Assembly: GCA_900642245.1 (NCBI GenBank)
Contig: CAAAJI010000072.1
Span: forward strand, 105,235 to 147,157
Length of the DNA stretch: 41,923 bases
DNA from: Fragilaria radians
Lineage: Eukaryota; Bacillariophyta; Fragilariophyceae; Fragilariales; Fragilariaceae
Reading direction: 5' to 3'
Shown: piece after piece, positions 32,141-41,923 of the stretch
How positions within the stretch are numbered: the stretch's first letter is position 1
Layout of the letters: each line of letters starts with the position of its first letter
Program-made: the position numbers and the translations under genes
Notes under the pieces: generated by a model
Databases searched by the model: none
Seen by the model: the letters and a program-made list of their open reading frames with translations, nothing else
What the model was told of the DNA's origin: nothing

Positions 32141-33779
32141 TGTCTTGCTTATTTTAAAGAATGATTGTCAAGCTACAAACGAGAACAAAACAGATCGTTA
32201 CGGGAGCGAATATCAGTAATCCGTGAGTGAGTGTTGTCTGTCGGAAAAGCAAGGATGAAAAGGTAACAGCGTTCTCAAAAAATGAATCTCTCAAGCCAAA
32301 ACAAGAATTTCATTTTCCACCCATACGCCATCCTAACTTTCAGGATACAATGTAAACTTACATTTTTCAATTACTGACAGATGACTTTGGAAAGAGTTAT
32401 AAAAAGAAAGAAAGACGATGAGAGATTGTTGTCATTCACTAACTTGGTAATAGACCAACCACCACACAAAAAATCAAAAATCACGAAACACAAGTTTCGA
32501 ACGTATTCTGATGTCGGATCAAGCCCGGAAGGATGGACTGATGGGACTACATCGAATTCAGAACTCCACTGAAAACAAACGATGGTAGTTTTCCCTCTGA
32601 AATCCTAGTACGCCACTGATGTACAAAACCAGGCCTCAACCCCTTTGACGTTTTCTCTTCACGTCAGCCGGCTCATGTGATCGAGAACACCCTTCGTGTA
32701 GGCCAGTATACTCCAATGTACGAGTTCTGGTTACCCTAACATCCTGGCGCGTCAGACAGAAAAATCTAAATACTATGTAATAATCTGAGCACTACCAACT
32801 TCGTAAATTCTTAAATTCAGCATTCCAAGGATAAACAAGAAAAAATAAGGAAGAGAACACTCAAACTATTTGAAACTAAAAGATATTTGGGGCATATCGA
32901 ACTATAGAATGAGTTGAAATAACAAGAAACATGACTACCTTTTACATGTTCCAAATACATGCAGATGAATTCACCAATATAAATTGAACCTTGCAGAAAC
33001 TCAAAAATCTACTGAATCTACATTAGTTTATTACTTTGTTGTATCATTTATATCAATACGAAGCACTTATCAACAAAATGATGACAAGAATCTATTTTTC
33101 AACAACATGGGGGGGATTTCAGAGACCTAATGGATATTAATTCACAGTTATGTGTATTGTTATACTGCCATGTTTAGTAATTTTCCATTGTTTTACCATT
33201 CAAAAAGAATTGCAAATAAAGCATTCTACATCTTGCTTGTTGATTAAAATATGTCATGCTGCATACTTTTGAATGACAACTACAGGGTAATTTTGCAATC
33301 AAAATCTCATCAACGTCACCAAATTTTTCACCTTTTTGCGAATATTTTTTGACCCATAACCTCCGCAAGAGGGTTATGCTGTCCTCGTGAAGATTTTTGC
33401 GAAAGTGGACAATCAAATAATAATTTTTAGGACTTCTCTAGCGAGTTTCCCGATGATCATACTTTTGGCAGCACATTTTCATTGTTCTATTTTTTCATCC
33501 ATTGCTCTCAGCATGGCTGACGACAATGAAAACACAGATGATAGTGATATAGAGGAACAAATTGATAATTTTCTACTACATAATTGTTTACTACATCTAT
33601 TAGGAGCACATCTCATTGCTTCTGTTCTCCTAAAGTCTCTTTGTGAGGAAAATAAGCAATGAGAAACATCTTTGTTTGATCAACACCTTAAGTAGCAGCA
33701 TTTTTGCCAATCGCATGGGGACAGAAAGCGTTTCAGTCAACACATGATAATGCAAAATGAGTCATTTACTCAGCTTCTT
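32141..33779. other. Intergenic, no gene seen
   Basis: About 1.6 kb upstream of NF-YB. A 63-codon frame at 32381-32572 (+) has a basic, NLS-like stretch (PPHKKSKITKHKF) but no family resemblance and is not called. Frames of 80-91 codons at 33174-33662 overlap on opposite strands. The NF-YB promoter should lie at the low-coordinate end. Confidence 0.4.
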
Positions 33780-34345
33780 TGTTTTCTAAGAACTCACCTT
33801 GAAGTGAATAGCTCAATGGCAAGCATTTGACGTGGAGGAATGCTTCCAGAGCTCTGCCTCTACTGTTGTTTGTGATACCTTGCTGAAGAATCGTACACAG
33901 ACATCATGTCCTTTACGCAGGTAACTGCAGAATCTGTTTACAGATGTATCTGAAAATACATTGATGGCATCAATACATGTGAACAAATGAGAATGAAATC
34001 CCAGCAGACTGCAGCAATAGGTGCATTAAGAATTGTGTTTCAGTGATTGATGGGTATCATTTTCAGATTCAAACGACATCAAAAAAGGAGGTCAAGAATG
34101 TGAATTATGGGTGATTAAGATGCAATGAAAATGTGTAGCCTATCAAAAATGATTGAGAACATACCTGGTCTATATTGTGAGATTGGTGATTGTGCTTACA
34201 CTGCAACAGAACATCTTGTTCCAATCTATCATGGTGAGGCTGTCAAAACGTCCACTTGCACGGACAATGTTAACTTTAATGGAAGCCAGCTTCGCATCAG
34301 GATTGAGATGGCTTTTGGCTAGTCCTGCTAATGTTTAAGTTCACT
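33780..34345 (+). pseudogene. Decayed PIF/Harbinger-type (DDE_Tnp_4) transposase
   Basis: Reading across frames gives fragments in the family order: a helical stretch LPELCLYCC(stop)YLAEESYTDIMSF, TAESVYRCI(stop)KYIDGINTCEQ, then CVSVIDGYHFQIQT (34040-34085 area; first catalytic Asp) with KKEVKNVN, then MIENIPGLYCEIGDCAYTAT (second Asp) with EHLVPIYHG, and finally NGSQLRIRIEMAFG (34280-34320; catalytic Glu region). Several in-frame TGA codons, at least two frameshifts and a deletion between the KNVN and MIEN blocks show that it is dead. The TGA codons fit CGA-to-TGA or TGG-to-TGA changes. No terminal inverted repeats or target-site duplication were identified. The family assignment rests on motif order recognised by eye. 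Confidence 0.75.
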
Positions 34346-34572
34346 GATTCCATTACTTTTGCTTTAGCCATTAACATCTTCAACTCTGCAGTATCACAAG
34401 TGCCTTAGCCAAATCAACGTGAACCAATAACTTCATTTTTCCTGCTTATTTCAAGGCTTTCCTTGCGCAATCTAATTTTTTCTTGTTCAATTCAATCATT
34501 TCCCTTCGTTCTTCTCCAACACTGATCAGATGACCAATTATTGAACAAGGTTGATCTCTCTGGGTTGATCTC
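34346..34572. other. Spacer within the transposon relic
   Basis: Short stretch between the transposase remnant and the antisense degenerate frame. It reads in broken frames after the transposase Glu motif and may contain the eroded transposase C-terminus. Pyrimidine-rich (CTTTTTTCTTG-like words). Nothing else was recognised. Confidence 0.3.
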
Positions 34573-35280
34573 TCATGTCATTGAGAACCCCTCAATCTTC
34601 TTTGTATCAAGCTTTTTGGCTGACAAGGCTCCTGTGAAATTGCTGTCATCAAAGCCATCAACTGATGATCCAAAAGAGAAAGAGTCACCTATTAAATCAG
34701 CATCAAGGAAAGATTGAAACTGAGCATCAATATCAGGAAAACTTTCACATCTTTTGTAAAAATAGTGCACCAAACTCTTTGTAAATCCCGCATTTGGAAT
34801 CTTTGCCACTACAGTCTCCACAAAATTCCAGGGTTCATTGTCATGAGTCATGGTCATGTACTTTTGTATGGTGCGCCAAATCTTGAAAAGATTCAAGGTC
34901 TTCTTCCTAAATGCCATTGCATCAAACTGAACCACAGAGAAAAGGTTGATTTCCCCATCATTTGCAAGGTTAACAAGATGCATGTTGTCCTCATGCTCAA
35001 TAGCTAACTTGCAATGTGGATCCAAAAGCATGTCACAAGCACTGCTATGAGATCCATATGGCCTCATCAGAAACACGAAGACTTCCACCACAAGCATTGT
35101 ATGCCAGTGCAGCACAAATCCAGAAGAACTGGTACGTTCTTGCAGTCTCATGGTCCATTCTAGACTTACAATCACTTACGGTCAGAAATTGATCAATGAA
35201 TTCCTCACCAAAACAACATTCACTGCCCTGCAGATTGTATTGATGATCCTTGCAGCATTTGATGCTGGATGAAGGTCATG
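34573..35280 (-). pseudogene. Degenerate antisense ORF, possible accessory protein of the transposon
   Basis: Two overlapping minus-strand frames look protein-like. The upstream part, about 35280-35050, reads KDHQYNLQGSECCFGEEF, IDQFLTVSDCKSRMDHETAR and TYQFFWICAALAYNACGGSL before a TAG. The downstream part, from about 35040 to 34573, continues in another frame: DPHCKLAIEHEDNMHLVNLA, FDAMAFRKKTLNLFKIWRTI, then an acidic Ser/Phe-rich tail. A frameshift near 35040 best explains this. The frame is convergent with the transposase relic 230 bp away. Harbinger elements often encode a second, DNA-binding protein, so this may be its remnant, but I do not recognise a Myb/SANT motif and the family is unknown to me. 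Confidence 0.4.
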
Positions 35281-36938
35281 AGCATCAAGTCTCTTAATTT
35301 ATTTTTTGACCCAAAGTTTGTGATTCCCACATTCTTTCACAAAAGACAAAAGTGATCAATTGCAAGGCTGTTGAGATCAACAATTTGAACTTCTCTCCAG
35401 GATCATTGGAAGGAACTTGTACAGACTTAGCTACAAGAAGCTCGCTCTGCTACGTTGAGTTTTGTTTCCTGCTGTTGATTTCAAGAGCAAATTCAAACTT
35501 GTCTTGATGCTGATCTGTGATTGGGACTAGTTCTATGGGAAAGGGTTTCACTTTCCTCTTTCCTCCTGTAGCTTTTATGCCCAAGAGATTGTCAGAAACC
35601 CCATTGGCCGACATGGTTGAAAAAGTCAAAAAGGCGGATCTGTCAAACAGAAAAGAAATTACGTGGAAAAATGTGGATCACAATTTTCGAAAGAAAAGTT
35701 GGAAGACGGATTAGTGAATTCGCAACTATATTCGCATCAATTCGATAAGAATGCTAGAATACTGTAGTTACTATCTTAGTTTCAAAATGTAATTTAGAAG
35801 GAATTATGAGGTTATCTGATTACTTTCGGTTCAAATAATATGAATGAAATAGTCAATCACATATGAAAGTTATCCGCCCCTATTGTGACAAGAAAAAATT
35901 GTATACTCGTGTCTCATAACCTAATACGTTGTTTGTTTGTTAGTAAGACGTATGGAGTAAATCAAATGCGACACAGTATTTGTTGTTAGTGCACAGTCTT
36001 GTCCATGTAGTAACATGTCAAGTTTTCTTCCACCTTTCCCCCCGTTGTTTGACTTGTGATATGGTTGGCATATAAGCTGGGTGTGCCAATGCAACAATAA
36101 TGTAAGTTTCGTAATTCTTCGGTGTATGCAAGACTTTTATGATTTCCTATTTGGAGATGATGAGAGATGTGTACATTTGATTGTTGTCGCATGGTTTTAT
36201 CGTAGTCACCAGAACGAACGCTTTCAAAAAAAAGTACGAAAAAATCATATTGAGAGATTACGATTATCATATGATGAGATCCATATATCCAACCAAATTC
36301 ACGACGGTCTTTTGAGTTCAAGTTCATATTCGTGGTTTCTATACGATATTGTTCCAAAATGGTTCATGATCGTATAGTGTAAAATTTGTTTTATCCATGG
36401 ATATGAATGAGCCTGATATAAATTGGATTATCACAAATGTTTCTCTGATGGTTAATTTCTTGATACGTATGTACGCATGTTCGTTATGAGGTCTTTGACG
36501 ATGAGAGTTGTTCGTTACAATGTAAATCTACATTGACTTTTGTTATGAATACTTCTCACGTTTCTCATTTGGTATCAGTCGTAGTTTCTATCATGAAAGT
36601 TAAATGATATATATCCTTGCCCTCTACGACGACATTGTAAGTTTCATAGTATTGCATGTTGGATGATTTGTAACAATCAGCTCCGATTTGTAACCTTGTA
36701 AAGAGGAAAGTTTTTTTTCCATGACGAGTGCCAACGTATCTTGGCCCCAATCTGACACCTCTTATGCTAGTTCCTTGTTGGTATCCTTATGGTTACTACA
36801 CTATGGGTTCGATGATCTGAATATTGATATCCGAGAAAAAAATCTGTATATAATGTTTATGGATATTCGTGAATGTGATGCATTCGTCATTCTCTCTTCT
36901 AACTACAACTATGTTTCAATTCTAGAAATACAAAAGGT
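35281..36938. other. Intergenic / transposon flank, no gene seen
   Basis: The part to about 35700 may still belong to the transposon relic; a plus-strand 65-codon frame at 35517-35714 is rich in Lys (KKADLSNRKEITWKNV) but unassigned. At 35986-36377 two frames of 123 (-) and 98 (+) codons overlap antiparallel; neither has domain content, so neither is called. The remainder is AT-rich. Confidence 0.35.
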
Positions 36939-37655
36939 CTACCATGGTTTTTTACTATCCTGACTTGTCATTATAGAGGATGTCTTGGGTTTTGCATAAA
37001 TCATGAGGATAAGTCCGACCAATGTTCCTAAAACCCATCCTGTGGTTGTCCCGAGAAATAGTGGCAAAGGCCAACGTTGAATTTGTTTTCCCCAATCTAA
37101 TACTTGTAACAATTGGAAGGGTATGGCTCCACAAAAAGCACCATACAGTGACATGGACGCTATAACATCCTCAGAACCTTCCAGTAGGGATCTCATACGA
37201 GGAATCATCGACCATGATTCGTATGGTAGATTAGCAGCTGTGATTCCCAATACTAGTGTTGCTATATAGATGGAACTTGCCATTGTCGTGTCAAATGAAG
37301 TTTTAAAGGGATTTATCCCGCAGAGTAATAATATAACGTATGATAGACAACTTCCTTGAATCCAATGTGCATAACAATATAGTTGTTGCTGCCAAGATGG
37401 ATTCTTAATGTAGAGAAATACTCCATGTCCGAGAACTGTAGTAGACAAGAACCAATAGATGGAATCCAAGGGATATTCCTGGCTTAGAATATCTGTAGGA
37501 TCCAAATGTGCCATTTCCTTCGAAAGTACATCCAATGGTTCTAATAAGCAATGGTACATCCATGAGAATTGAATTCCACACGCACAACAAAGTATTATCC
37601 AATTGTAATATGGATGCTTGTCACCATTGACATTGTCAAGATTCACGTCATCCAT
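36939..37655 (-). CDS. PIGF: PIG-F-like GPI-anchor biosynthesis membrane protein
   Basis: Single-exon protein of 238 residues with about six hydrophobic segments. The second half carries the Pig-F pattern: CGINPFKTSFDTTMAS (in the place of the family's FGAP...ET stretch) and, near the end, GAFCGAIPFQLLQVLDWGKQ followed by IQRWPLPLFLGTTTGWVLG, which matches the G.w.GA.piPLDW...WQ.WP...G...G signature. PIG-F is an ER membrane partner that stabilises the PIG-O and PIG-G (GPI7) ethanolamine-phosphate transferases, which add ethanolamine-phosphate to the mannoses of the GPI anchor. The variant QLLQVLDW has an insertion before the Leu-Asp-Trp. The short N-terminus (MDDVNLDNVNGDKHPYYNW) is hydrophilic and cytosolic in the family. 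It lies downstream of the GCFC-like gene on the same strand. Confidence 0.8.
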   Translation of the reverse strand: MDDVNLDNVNGDKHPYYNWIILCCACGIQFSWMYHCLLEPLDVLSKEMAHLDPTDILSQEYPLDSIYWFLSTTVLGHGVFLYIKNPSWQQQLYCYAHWIQGSCLSYVILLLCGINPFKTSFDTTMASSIYIATLVLGITAANLPYESWSMIPRMRSLLEGSEDVIASMSLYGAFCGAIPFQLLQVLDWGKQIQRWPLPLFLGTTTGWVLGTLVGLILMIYAKPKTSSIMTSQDSKKPW

Positions 37656-38117
37656 ATCTCACTGAAAATTGAAATACACACAAGGACGAGCGGAAAAAAA
37701 GTTTTGGGGTGAATTTGGTTACCGAAATCCCTAAATTTAAGTGTCGATGAGGACTCAAAAAATTAAGATTGGTTCCTGTATGCACTGCATCGGGAAAACA
37801 TTATTCTGAATATAATGGCAAAGATTCCAGTTCCAAGATGCTATATACATCACTATTAAGTGAGTCAATAATTCTAGTTGAGAGTTCATTTTCATGAGAG
37901 TGAAACCGTGGATTTTTGAGAACCCCTCCAGAAGATGACGAAACAGGAAACATGGGAGAAACAAACATAGAAGAACTAGAAGCCCTAACCAAAAGGTCAA
38001 TTTATTACGCAAACAATTGTTTACCATCATGTAAAGGAAACTTTATGTTCTCTGCATTCTCGAATACAATTCTAATAAATTTTATGCCATTTTGAACCAG
38101 AATTAAAAAATCTTACA
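37656..38117. other. Spacer with an unassigned exon-like frame
   Basis: About 460 bp between the start of the PIG-F gene and the stop of the GCFC-like gene. On the minus strand, 37992-37801 is open and reads SSSSMFVSPMFPVSSSSGGV, then KNPRFHSHENELSTRIIDSL and ends LPLYSE-stop. It has a coding-like look and a possible acceptor (TTGGTTAG) just before it, but no start codon, partner exon or known family, so it is not called as a gene. Confidence 0.35.
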
Positions 38118-40058
38118 TTATACTAGCTCATAGGCATTTGCAGCTGCCCTAAGTTGTGATGCGGCTAGAGTAAACTTGGGCCTATCCAACCATTGCGATA
38201 CATTAGTCCAAATCTTTTGAAATTCATCTCTTGGAGACTTGAGTGATGAAATGAGAATCAGGAATTGATTTGCACAAAAGTCTAGAATAATTTCCGCAAT
38301 TGGATCACCAAGAATTGGGATCCAATACACCAATAGGTTGGAAAGAACTTTTTGAATTCGAGCAACTTGAATCACAGTTGCAAATTCCAGAGCGTCAGCA
38401 ACACTAACATCATCATCATCAGCAAGAGGTTCCTCCCTAGTAGTAACAATGAGAATTGTTATATCATCCAACGACTTAGCAATATAGTGCACAACACTAT
38501 TTGTGAGTTTATCCATAATTATCTTGGCATCAACAGGGAGGGAAATTAATGCTTTGTAATACGAAGCCATGGATTTGGATTGTGCGGATGAGTGAATATT
38601 GTAGGCTCCTATATGCAAAAGATTTTCAAACATTGGAGCCAAAACCTTATCAAGGGTCCTATAGAGTGGAGACTCTTCGTTACTTTCCCCCCTGGACATG
38701 AGATGCAACTTTGCAACAAACGGAAACGACGTACTGGTGTCATTCCAATGCAATGGATGATGGGTTGAGCATAACTCTACTTGAAGTAAGACAGAAGTTA
38801 GGTCGGCCAAACTCATCCCAGCATGACAATTCATGTAATCCTCGTGGTAATTCTTACTCCATTCTTCGAATATTGTTAATAAGGACTCTAACGAGGAGAA
38901 CGAATCATCCAACTCTTGTAAGGCTACGTTGAGAGCACTGTGCAAGGCAGATAGTCTCTCTTGATATTCTTGTGTTTCCGATAGAGTGTGGAGAGTATCC
39001 GATTGGTAACCATCGATACTTCGATTTTGTTTTAACATTTGCCTTTGCTGAAACCGTGATTCTCGCAAAATGACATGTTGTGCCTTGACATTGCGACCAA
39101 ATTCATCATGATAGGTATCATCTGTTTTTTCCATGGGGGGTTGTCGTCCAAGAACTTGAATCAGCAATCCAGCCTTTTGTAGGACTATCATGGCATCATT
39201 TTCCCATTCTCTCCATCGATCCGAGCCCATAATGGCAAATCGGATTGCCTCAGATAATGGATGAAGCTTGGCTTGTAAGTCTCTTAATGCACCCACATAG
39301 TCTGTTAGAGATAGACGTAAACCTTGATAATACTCCAAGGCTTCTCCAGTAGCATGAAGGTCCGATTGCAGTTTTTGAACTTCATCTTCGGCTAGAGTCA
39401 ACTCAACTTTCTTTCTATTGACAGCATTTTGAGATTGTTCTTCTCTCATCTTTAGCTGAGATAGGGTATTATTAAGATGCATTTTTAATTCCTCAAAAGA
39501 CTTTCGAGATTCATTTGTTTCGTCATTCGGTATTCCCACTCGTTTAAAGATTTGCGACTCCCAAGCAGATGATGATTCGATTTCTCTTTCGTCCATGGAA
39601 GATGTCTGAGGATACTTTGTTTGATTCTCATCGCTGAGAAGTTTATCATCAATTTGATTTTCTGAAATATACGAGACAGGTTCTTGATCGGAATCATCGA
39701 CTGAAAGTATAGTTTCTTCTTGTGGAACATCTATTGTTGGTTCGTCAACGGAACGATACTGTTGTTCTAACTTTAAAGCTTCTAAACTTGCAGCATTGTA
39801 CATTTCCTCCTTAGTTTTTTCCTCTTCCTCATTGTTGAAGGGGGTCCCTCCAAACTTGAAACCTCGCCGTTTCCTTGGCTTGGATGATGCTTTTTCTGAA
39901 TTGTCATGAAAGGATAAAAGAGGTACAATACCACGGGGTCGTTTTCTGCTTGTATTCAATGTTACAACAGACGACTGAATGTCAGTATCACCATCCTCTT
40001 CGTCGTCACGAGATACTACGATACGCTTTTTATCCTTCTTCTTGGGTGCTCGAAACAT
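38118..40058 (-). CDS. PAXBP1/GCFC-like nuclear protein
   Basis: Single-exon protein of 646 residues from the chosen start MFRAPKKKDKKRIVV at 40058. The frame stays open to an ATG at 40124, but the MFR(x)PK basic start is typical of the family, so the shorter form is preferred. The N-terminal ~180 residues are charged and disordered with basic NLS-like runs (KKKDKKR, KPRKRRGFKFGG). A coiled coil follows (KSFEELKMHLNNTLSQLKMR...VQKLQSDLHATGEALEYYQG, ~200-265), then LTDYVGALRDLQAKL, which resembles the family's FV..LCDFL..K segment, and a helical C-terminal half resembling the GCFC domain. GCFC proteins (human PAXBP1 and GCFC2, plant ILP1/NTR2-like) act in pre-mRNA splicing and lariat-spliceosome disassembly. 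The assignment rests on layout and the N-terminus, with moderate confidence. Confidence 0.7.
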   Translation of the reverse strand: MFRAPKKKDKKRIVVSRDDEEDGDTDIQSSVVTLNTSRKRPRGIVPLLSFHDNSEKASSKPRKRRGFKFGGTPFNNEEEEKTKEEMYNAASLEALKLEQQYRSVDEPTIDVPQEETILSVDDSDQEPVSYISENQIDDKLLSDENQTKYPQTSSMDEREIESSSAWESQIFKRVGIPNDETNESRKSFEELKMHLNNTLSQLKMREEQSQNAVNRKKVELTLAEDEVQKLQSDLHATGEALEYYQGLRLSLTDYVGALRDLQAKLHPLSEAIRFAIMGSDRWREWENDAMIVLQKAGLLIQVLGRQPPMEKTDDTYHDEFGRNVKAQHVILRESRFQQRQMLKQNRSIDGYQSDTLHTLSETQEYQERLSALHSALNVALQELDDSFSSLESLLTIFEEWSKNYHEDYMNCHAGMSLADLTSVLLQVELCSTHHPLHWNDTSTSFPFVAKLHLMSRGESNEESPLYRTLDKVLAPMFENLLHIGAYNIHSSAQSKSMASYYKALISLPVDAKIIMDKLTNSVVHYIAKSLDDITILIVTTREEPLADDDDVSVADALEFATVIQVARIQKVLSNLLVYWIPILGDPIAEIILDFCANQFLILISSLKSPRDEFQKIWTNVSQWLDRPKFTLAASQLRAAANAYELV

Positions 40059-40685
40059 GACAAAGTTTGGGTTGTCAACCAATGTTATAGACAACAACGA
40101 CCAACCAATGGGAAGGGGGTGCAAATAATTTAACTTATTGCTGGGGAAAACAATTTAATTTAGTACTGGGGGAAAACAAATTAACTCTTTTTAGTACACA
40201 ACCATCCTCATGCATTGGAAAGCATAGTGCTAGAAATTGCAGGACTGAACTTGATGTGAAAAATATACAGTTTAAGTGTGATGAAACATGTGACATATGG
40301 TGATATGTTTTGGCTTTTCGTTACAATTACCTACGAAACCAGAGCTGGAAAGTAATCCACTTAGAACTAGAGAAAGATCAGCAAAGGTAAATTCCTGAAA
40401 TTTTAGCACATGTACATCAAAGGAGATATTACATAGACAATCTCCCTGGATGCTCAATAAATGATCAAATAATCCAAATGCACCTCAATTACTGAGCTAT
40501 AGATTCTACCTTTTGAATCCAATGCTGAGTGGCAACTGACAAATTAAACATATTCAACATAATACACCCCCCCCCAACTGCCCAACCTTCACAAATTTTA
40601 AGGAAACGTGATTGTGTGTGTGAACGCTAAGAATTACTTTGTGAACTAAAATCATTTTTTACGGAACAGTCAATTGCTATGCATT

Positions 40686-41085
40686 GCTTAGGCATTTCTA
40701 AATAGTATCTTTAAGACTATAATCTGTGTTTACAATTTCACCCGTGCAAATGGTAAGTTGTGCTCTTCATGAATTTTGACACCAATGAAAAGCAACTTTA
40801 TCCATGCTAAAGTTAAACAGCACATCGAATCATGCTAAAGTTAAGTAGTACTTTCATAAACGTTCAAAGCACATTTTATCGTTTGTTCAAGGGCTAAGTT
40901 CAGCTTAGGTTTATCTAAACGGTATCCTCACGCTTGATATCAATTTCACCCGAAACCTATTAAAGTGAAGTAATCCTTTCATAAATTTTCAAACCAAATG
41001 AAAGCAACTTTTATCATACTATCAGCTGCAAAGTTTTGCTTAGGCGTACCTTAACGGTACCCTTGGGACTATAGGCTTTATTGTT
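40686..41085. repeat. Degenerate tandem repeat, about three units
   Basis: Units begin with GCTTAGG at about 40686, 40903 and 41038 and run through a related T/C-AAACGGTATCCT-like block and a CAATTTCACCCG block (units 1 and 2). A second sub-block, TTCATRAATTTTCAAACCAA followed by TGAAAGCAACTTTTATC, occurs at about 40768 and 40978, with a more degraded copy at about 40854. Spacing of the unit starts is 217 and 135 bp. It codes for nothing recognisable and may be a decayed minisatellite or a nested insertion relic. Confidence 0.55.
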
Positions 41086-41560
41086 GTTTCCATACTGAGC
41101 CATACATACAAAAGTCTAACGAAATGTGCATACAGGTTTTGTAGTTAGGAAAGACTTCAGCAAAATACGTTACTCTCAAACGAAAGATTTGGTGGAAACG
41201 CAAACAATAATTATTTAGACATCTGAATCACGTTTTAGCAAAAGCCAAAATCAAACGTTTCTGAAATGTTGAGTAACAAGGATGGTCTATTTTTGAAAGG
41301 AGATTACTATTTCCAATTATCAAGATTGTACTCCTTAGGAAATGCAAGTCGATTTTGGAAATGAAAGGTATTAGAGTAAATAGATTCCACAGTAATTAAT
41401 TAGGAATCATAAGATCTATTATATTTATATATATAATCGATATAATAATATGAATTATCGATAAAGAAAAACGAGGATCTGATACATACTAGTTGCATCT
41501 TTCGAATGATTGTGTTTGTTGGCAGACAAAAAAAAACAAGTGTGTTGTAGTATCCGAAAA

Positions 41561-41599
41561 TTGGGGTCATTGAGAAACAAGAATTTCTTAATGACCCAA
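41561..41599. other. Near-perfect 14-bp hairpin
   Basis: The arm GGGTCATTGAGAAA (41564-41577) pairs with TTTCTTAATGACCC (41584-41597) around a 6-nt loop (CAAGAA). The only non-Watson-Crick position is a G-T pair that becomes a G-U wobble if the plus strand is transcribed. No U-run follows and no gene end is nearby, so it is not an obvious terminator. It could be a small-RNA precursor, a regulatory RNA stem or the relic of a short inverted-repeat element. Confidence 0.6.
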
Positions 41600-41923
41600 G
41601 GTTGTTGTGTGTTTAGGACTCTAATTATCATTTTTTTCTTAGGTTTCTACGCTTAAGTAGCCGCACGTTTTGGTGTATTACTGAATGACCTCATCAAGGT
41701 TCTTGTTGCAATAAGGGCAACCGAATTACTTTAGTAGTATCCAACTTGTCCTACGTCCTCCTGTTCCATCGATATATTTTGTTTTTATACTATTTTGGGA
41801 AGCATTGTTACTCTCTCTCTAGCAAATCACATGTATGCCGACTTTTATTACAGTGTTCCTCAGCAGATAACCTTGGTCGTCCTATCTTTAGTTTCAGGCT
41901 TAATTTCGTTAGTGGGATCAAGC

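Larger units (their letters stand above)
40059..41923. other. Intergenic, no gene seen
   Basis: About 1.9 kb upstream of the GCFC-like gene, to the window end. No credible open frame. It holds a C9 run near 40566, a degenerate tandem repeat at 40686-41085, an AT-only stretch around 41415-41460 (TATATTTATATATATAAT-like) and a strong hairpin at 41561-41599. The GCFC-like promoter should lie just above 40058. Confidence 0.5.

Noticed and set aside
32381..32572. 63-codon plus-strand frame with a basic NLS-like patch
   Set aside because: Too short to support without homology; lies in NF-YB upstream DNA.
35986..36377. Overlapping antiparallel frames of 123 and 98 codons
   Set aside because: Neither has domain content or membrane/signal features; antiparallel overlap suggests stop-poor DNA rather than a gene.

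Overview
The window looks like nuclear DNA of a stramenopile alga, most probably a diatom. It is AT-rich, genes lie on both strands without operons, and many genes are split by short GT-AG introns (66-141 nt where I could place them). The gene set fits: ankyrin repeats of the GNLPLHxAA type fused to a CbxX/SpoVK-type AAA domain, a membrane-anchored GH81 beta-1,3-glucanase, 2-oxoglutarate prolyl hydroxylases, an Hv1-type proton channel, an NF-YB subunit and an organellar PheRS. The species assignment is inference; no rRNA, tRNA or CRISPR was recognised.

Layout. 1-1510: non-coding. 1511-2080 (+): Mpo1/DUF962-like membrane protein. 2957-4905 (-) and 5426-7273 (+): a divergent pair of ankyrin-AAA paralogues sharing about 520 bp of upstream DNA; the minus-strand copy has lost its Walker A lysine and Walker B acidic pair. 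7463-9304 (-): MFS transporter. 10134-11760 (-) and 16861-18419 (-): duplicated secreted or ER-type prolyl 4-hydroxylase-like genes with a VHL-beta-like N-terminal domain, flanking a membrane RING protein gene (13937-15080, +). 19824-21122 (-): mitochondrial-type PheRS. 21639-25202 (+): GH81 glucanase with a Cys-rich tail, split by one intron. 26836-27669 (+): short ER PDI-like protein with a CxxS site and a KDEL tail. 27808-28722 (-): Hv1-like proton channel. 29781-31126 (+): RRM protein resembling eIF4B/4H. 31639-32140 (-): NF-YB. 33780-34345: relic of a PIF/Harbinger-type transposase, followed by a degenerate antisense ORF (34573-35280). 36939-37655 (-): PIG-F. 38118-40058 (-): PAXBP1/GCFC-like nuclear protein. 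40059-41923: non-coding, with a degenerate tandem repeat and a strong hairpin.

Most genes are unrelated housekeeping or membrane functions. The secretory-pathway theme recurs (P4H pair, PDI-like protein, PIG-F, GH81), but nothing shows co-regulation. The most unusual items are the active/inactive AAA pair and the two VHL-like/P4H fusions, which share a perfectly identical 192-bp tract spanning an entire intron.
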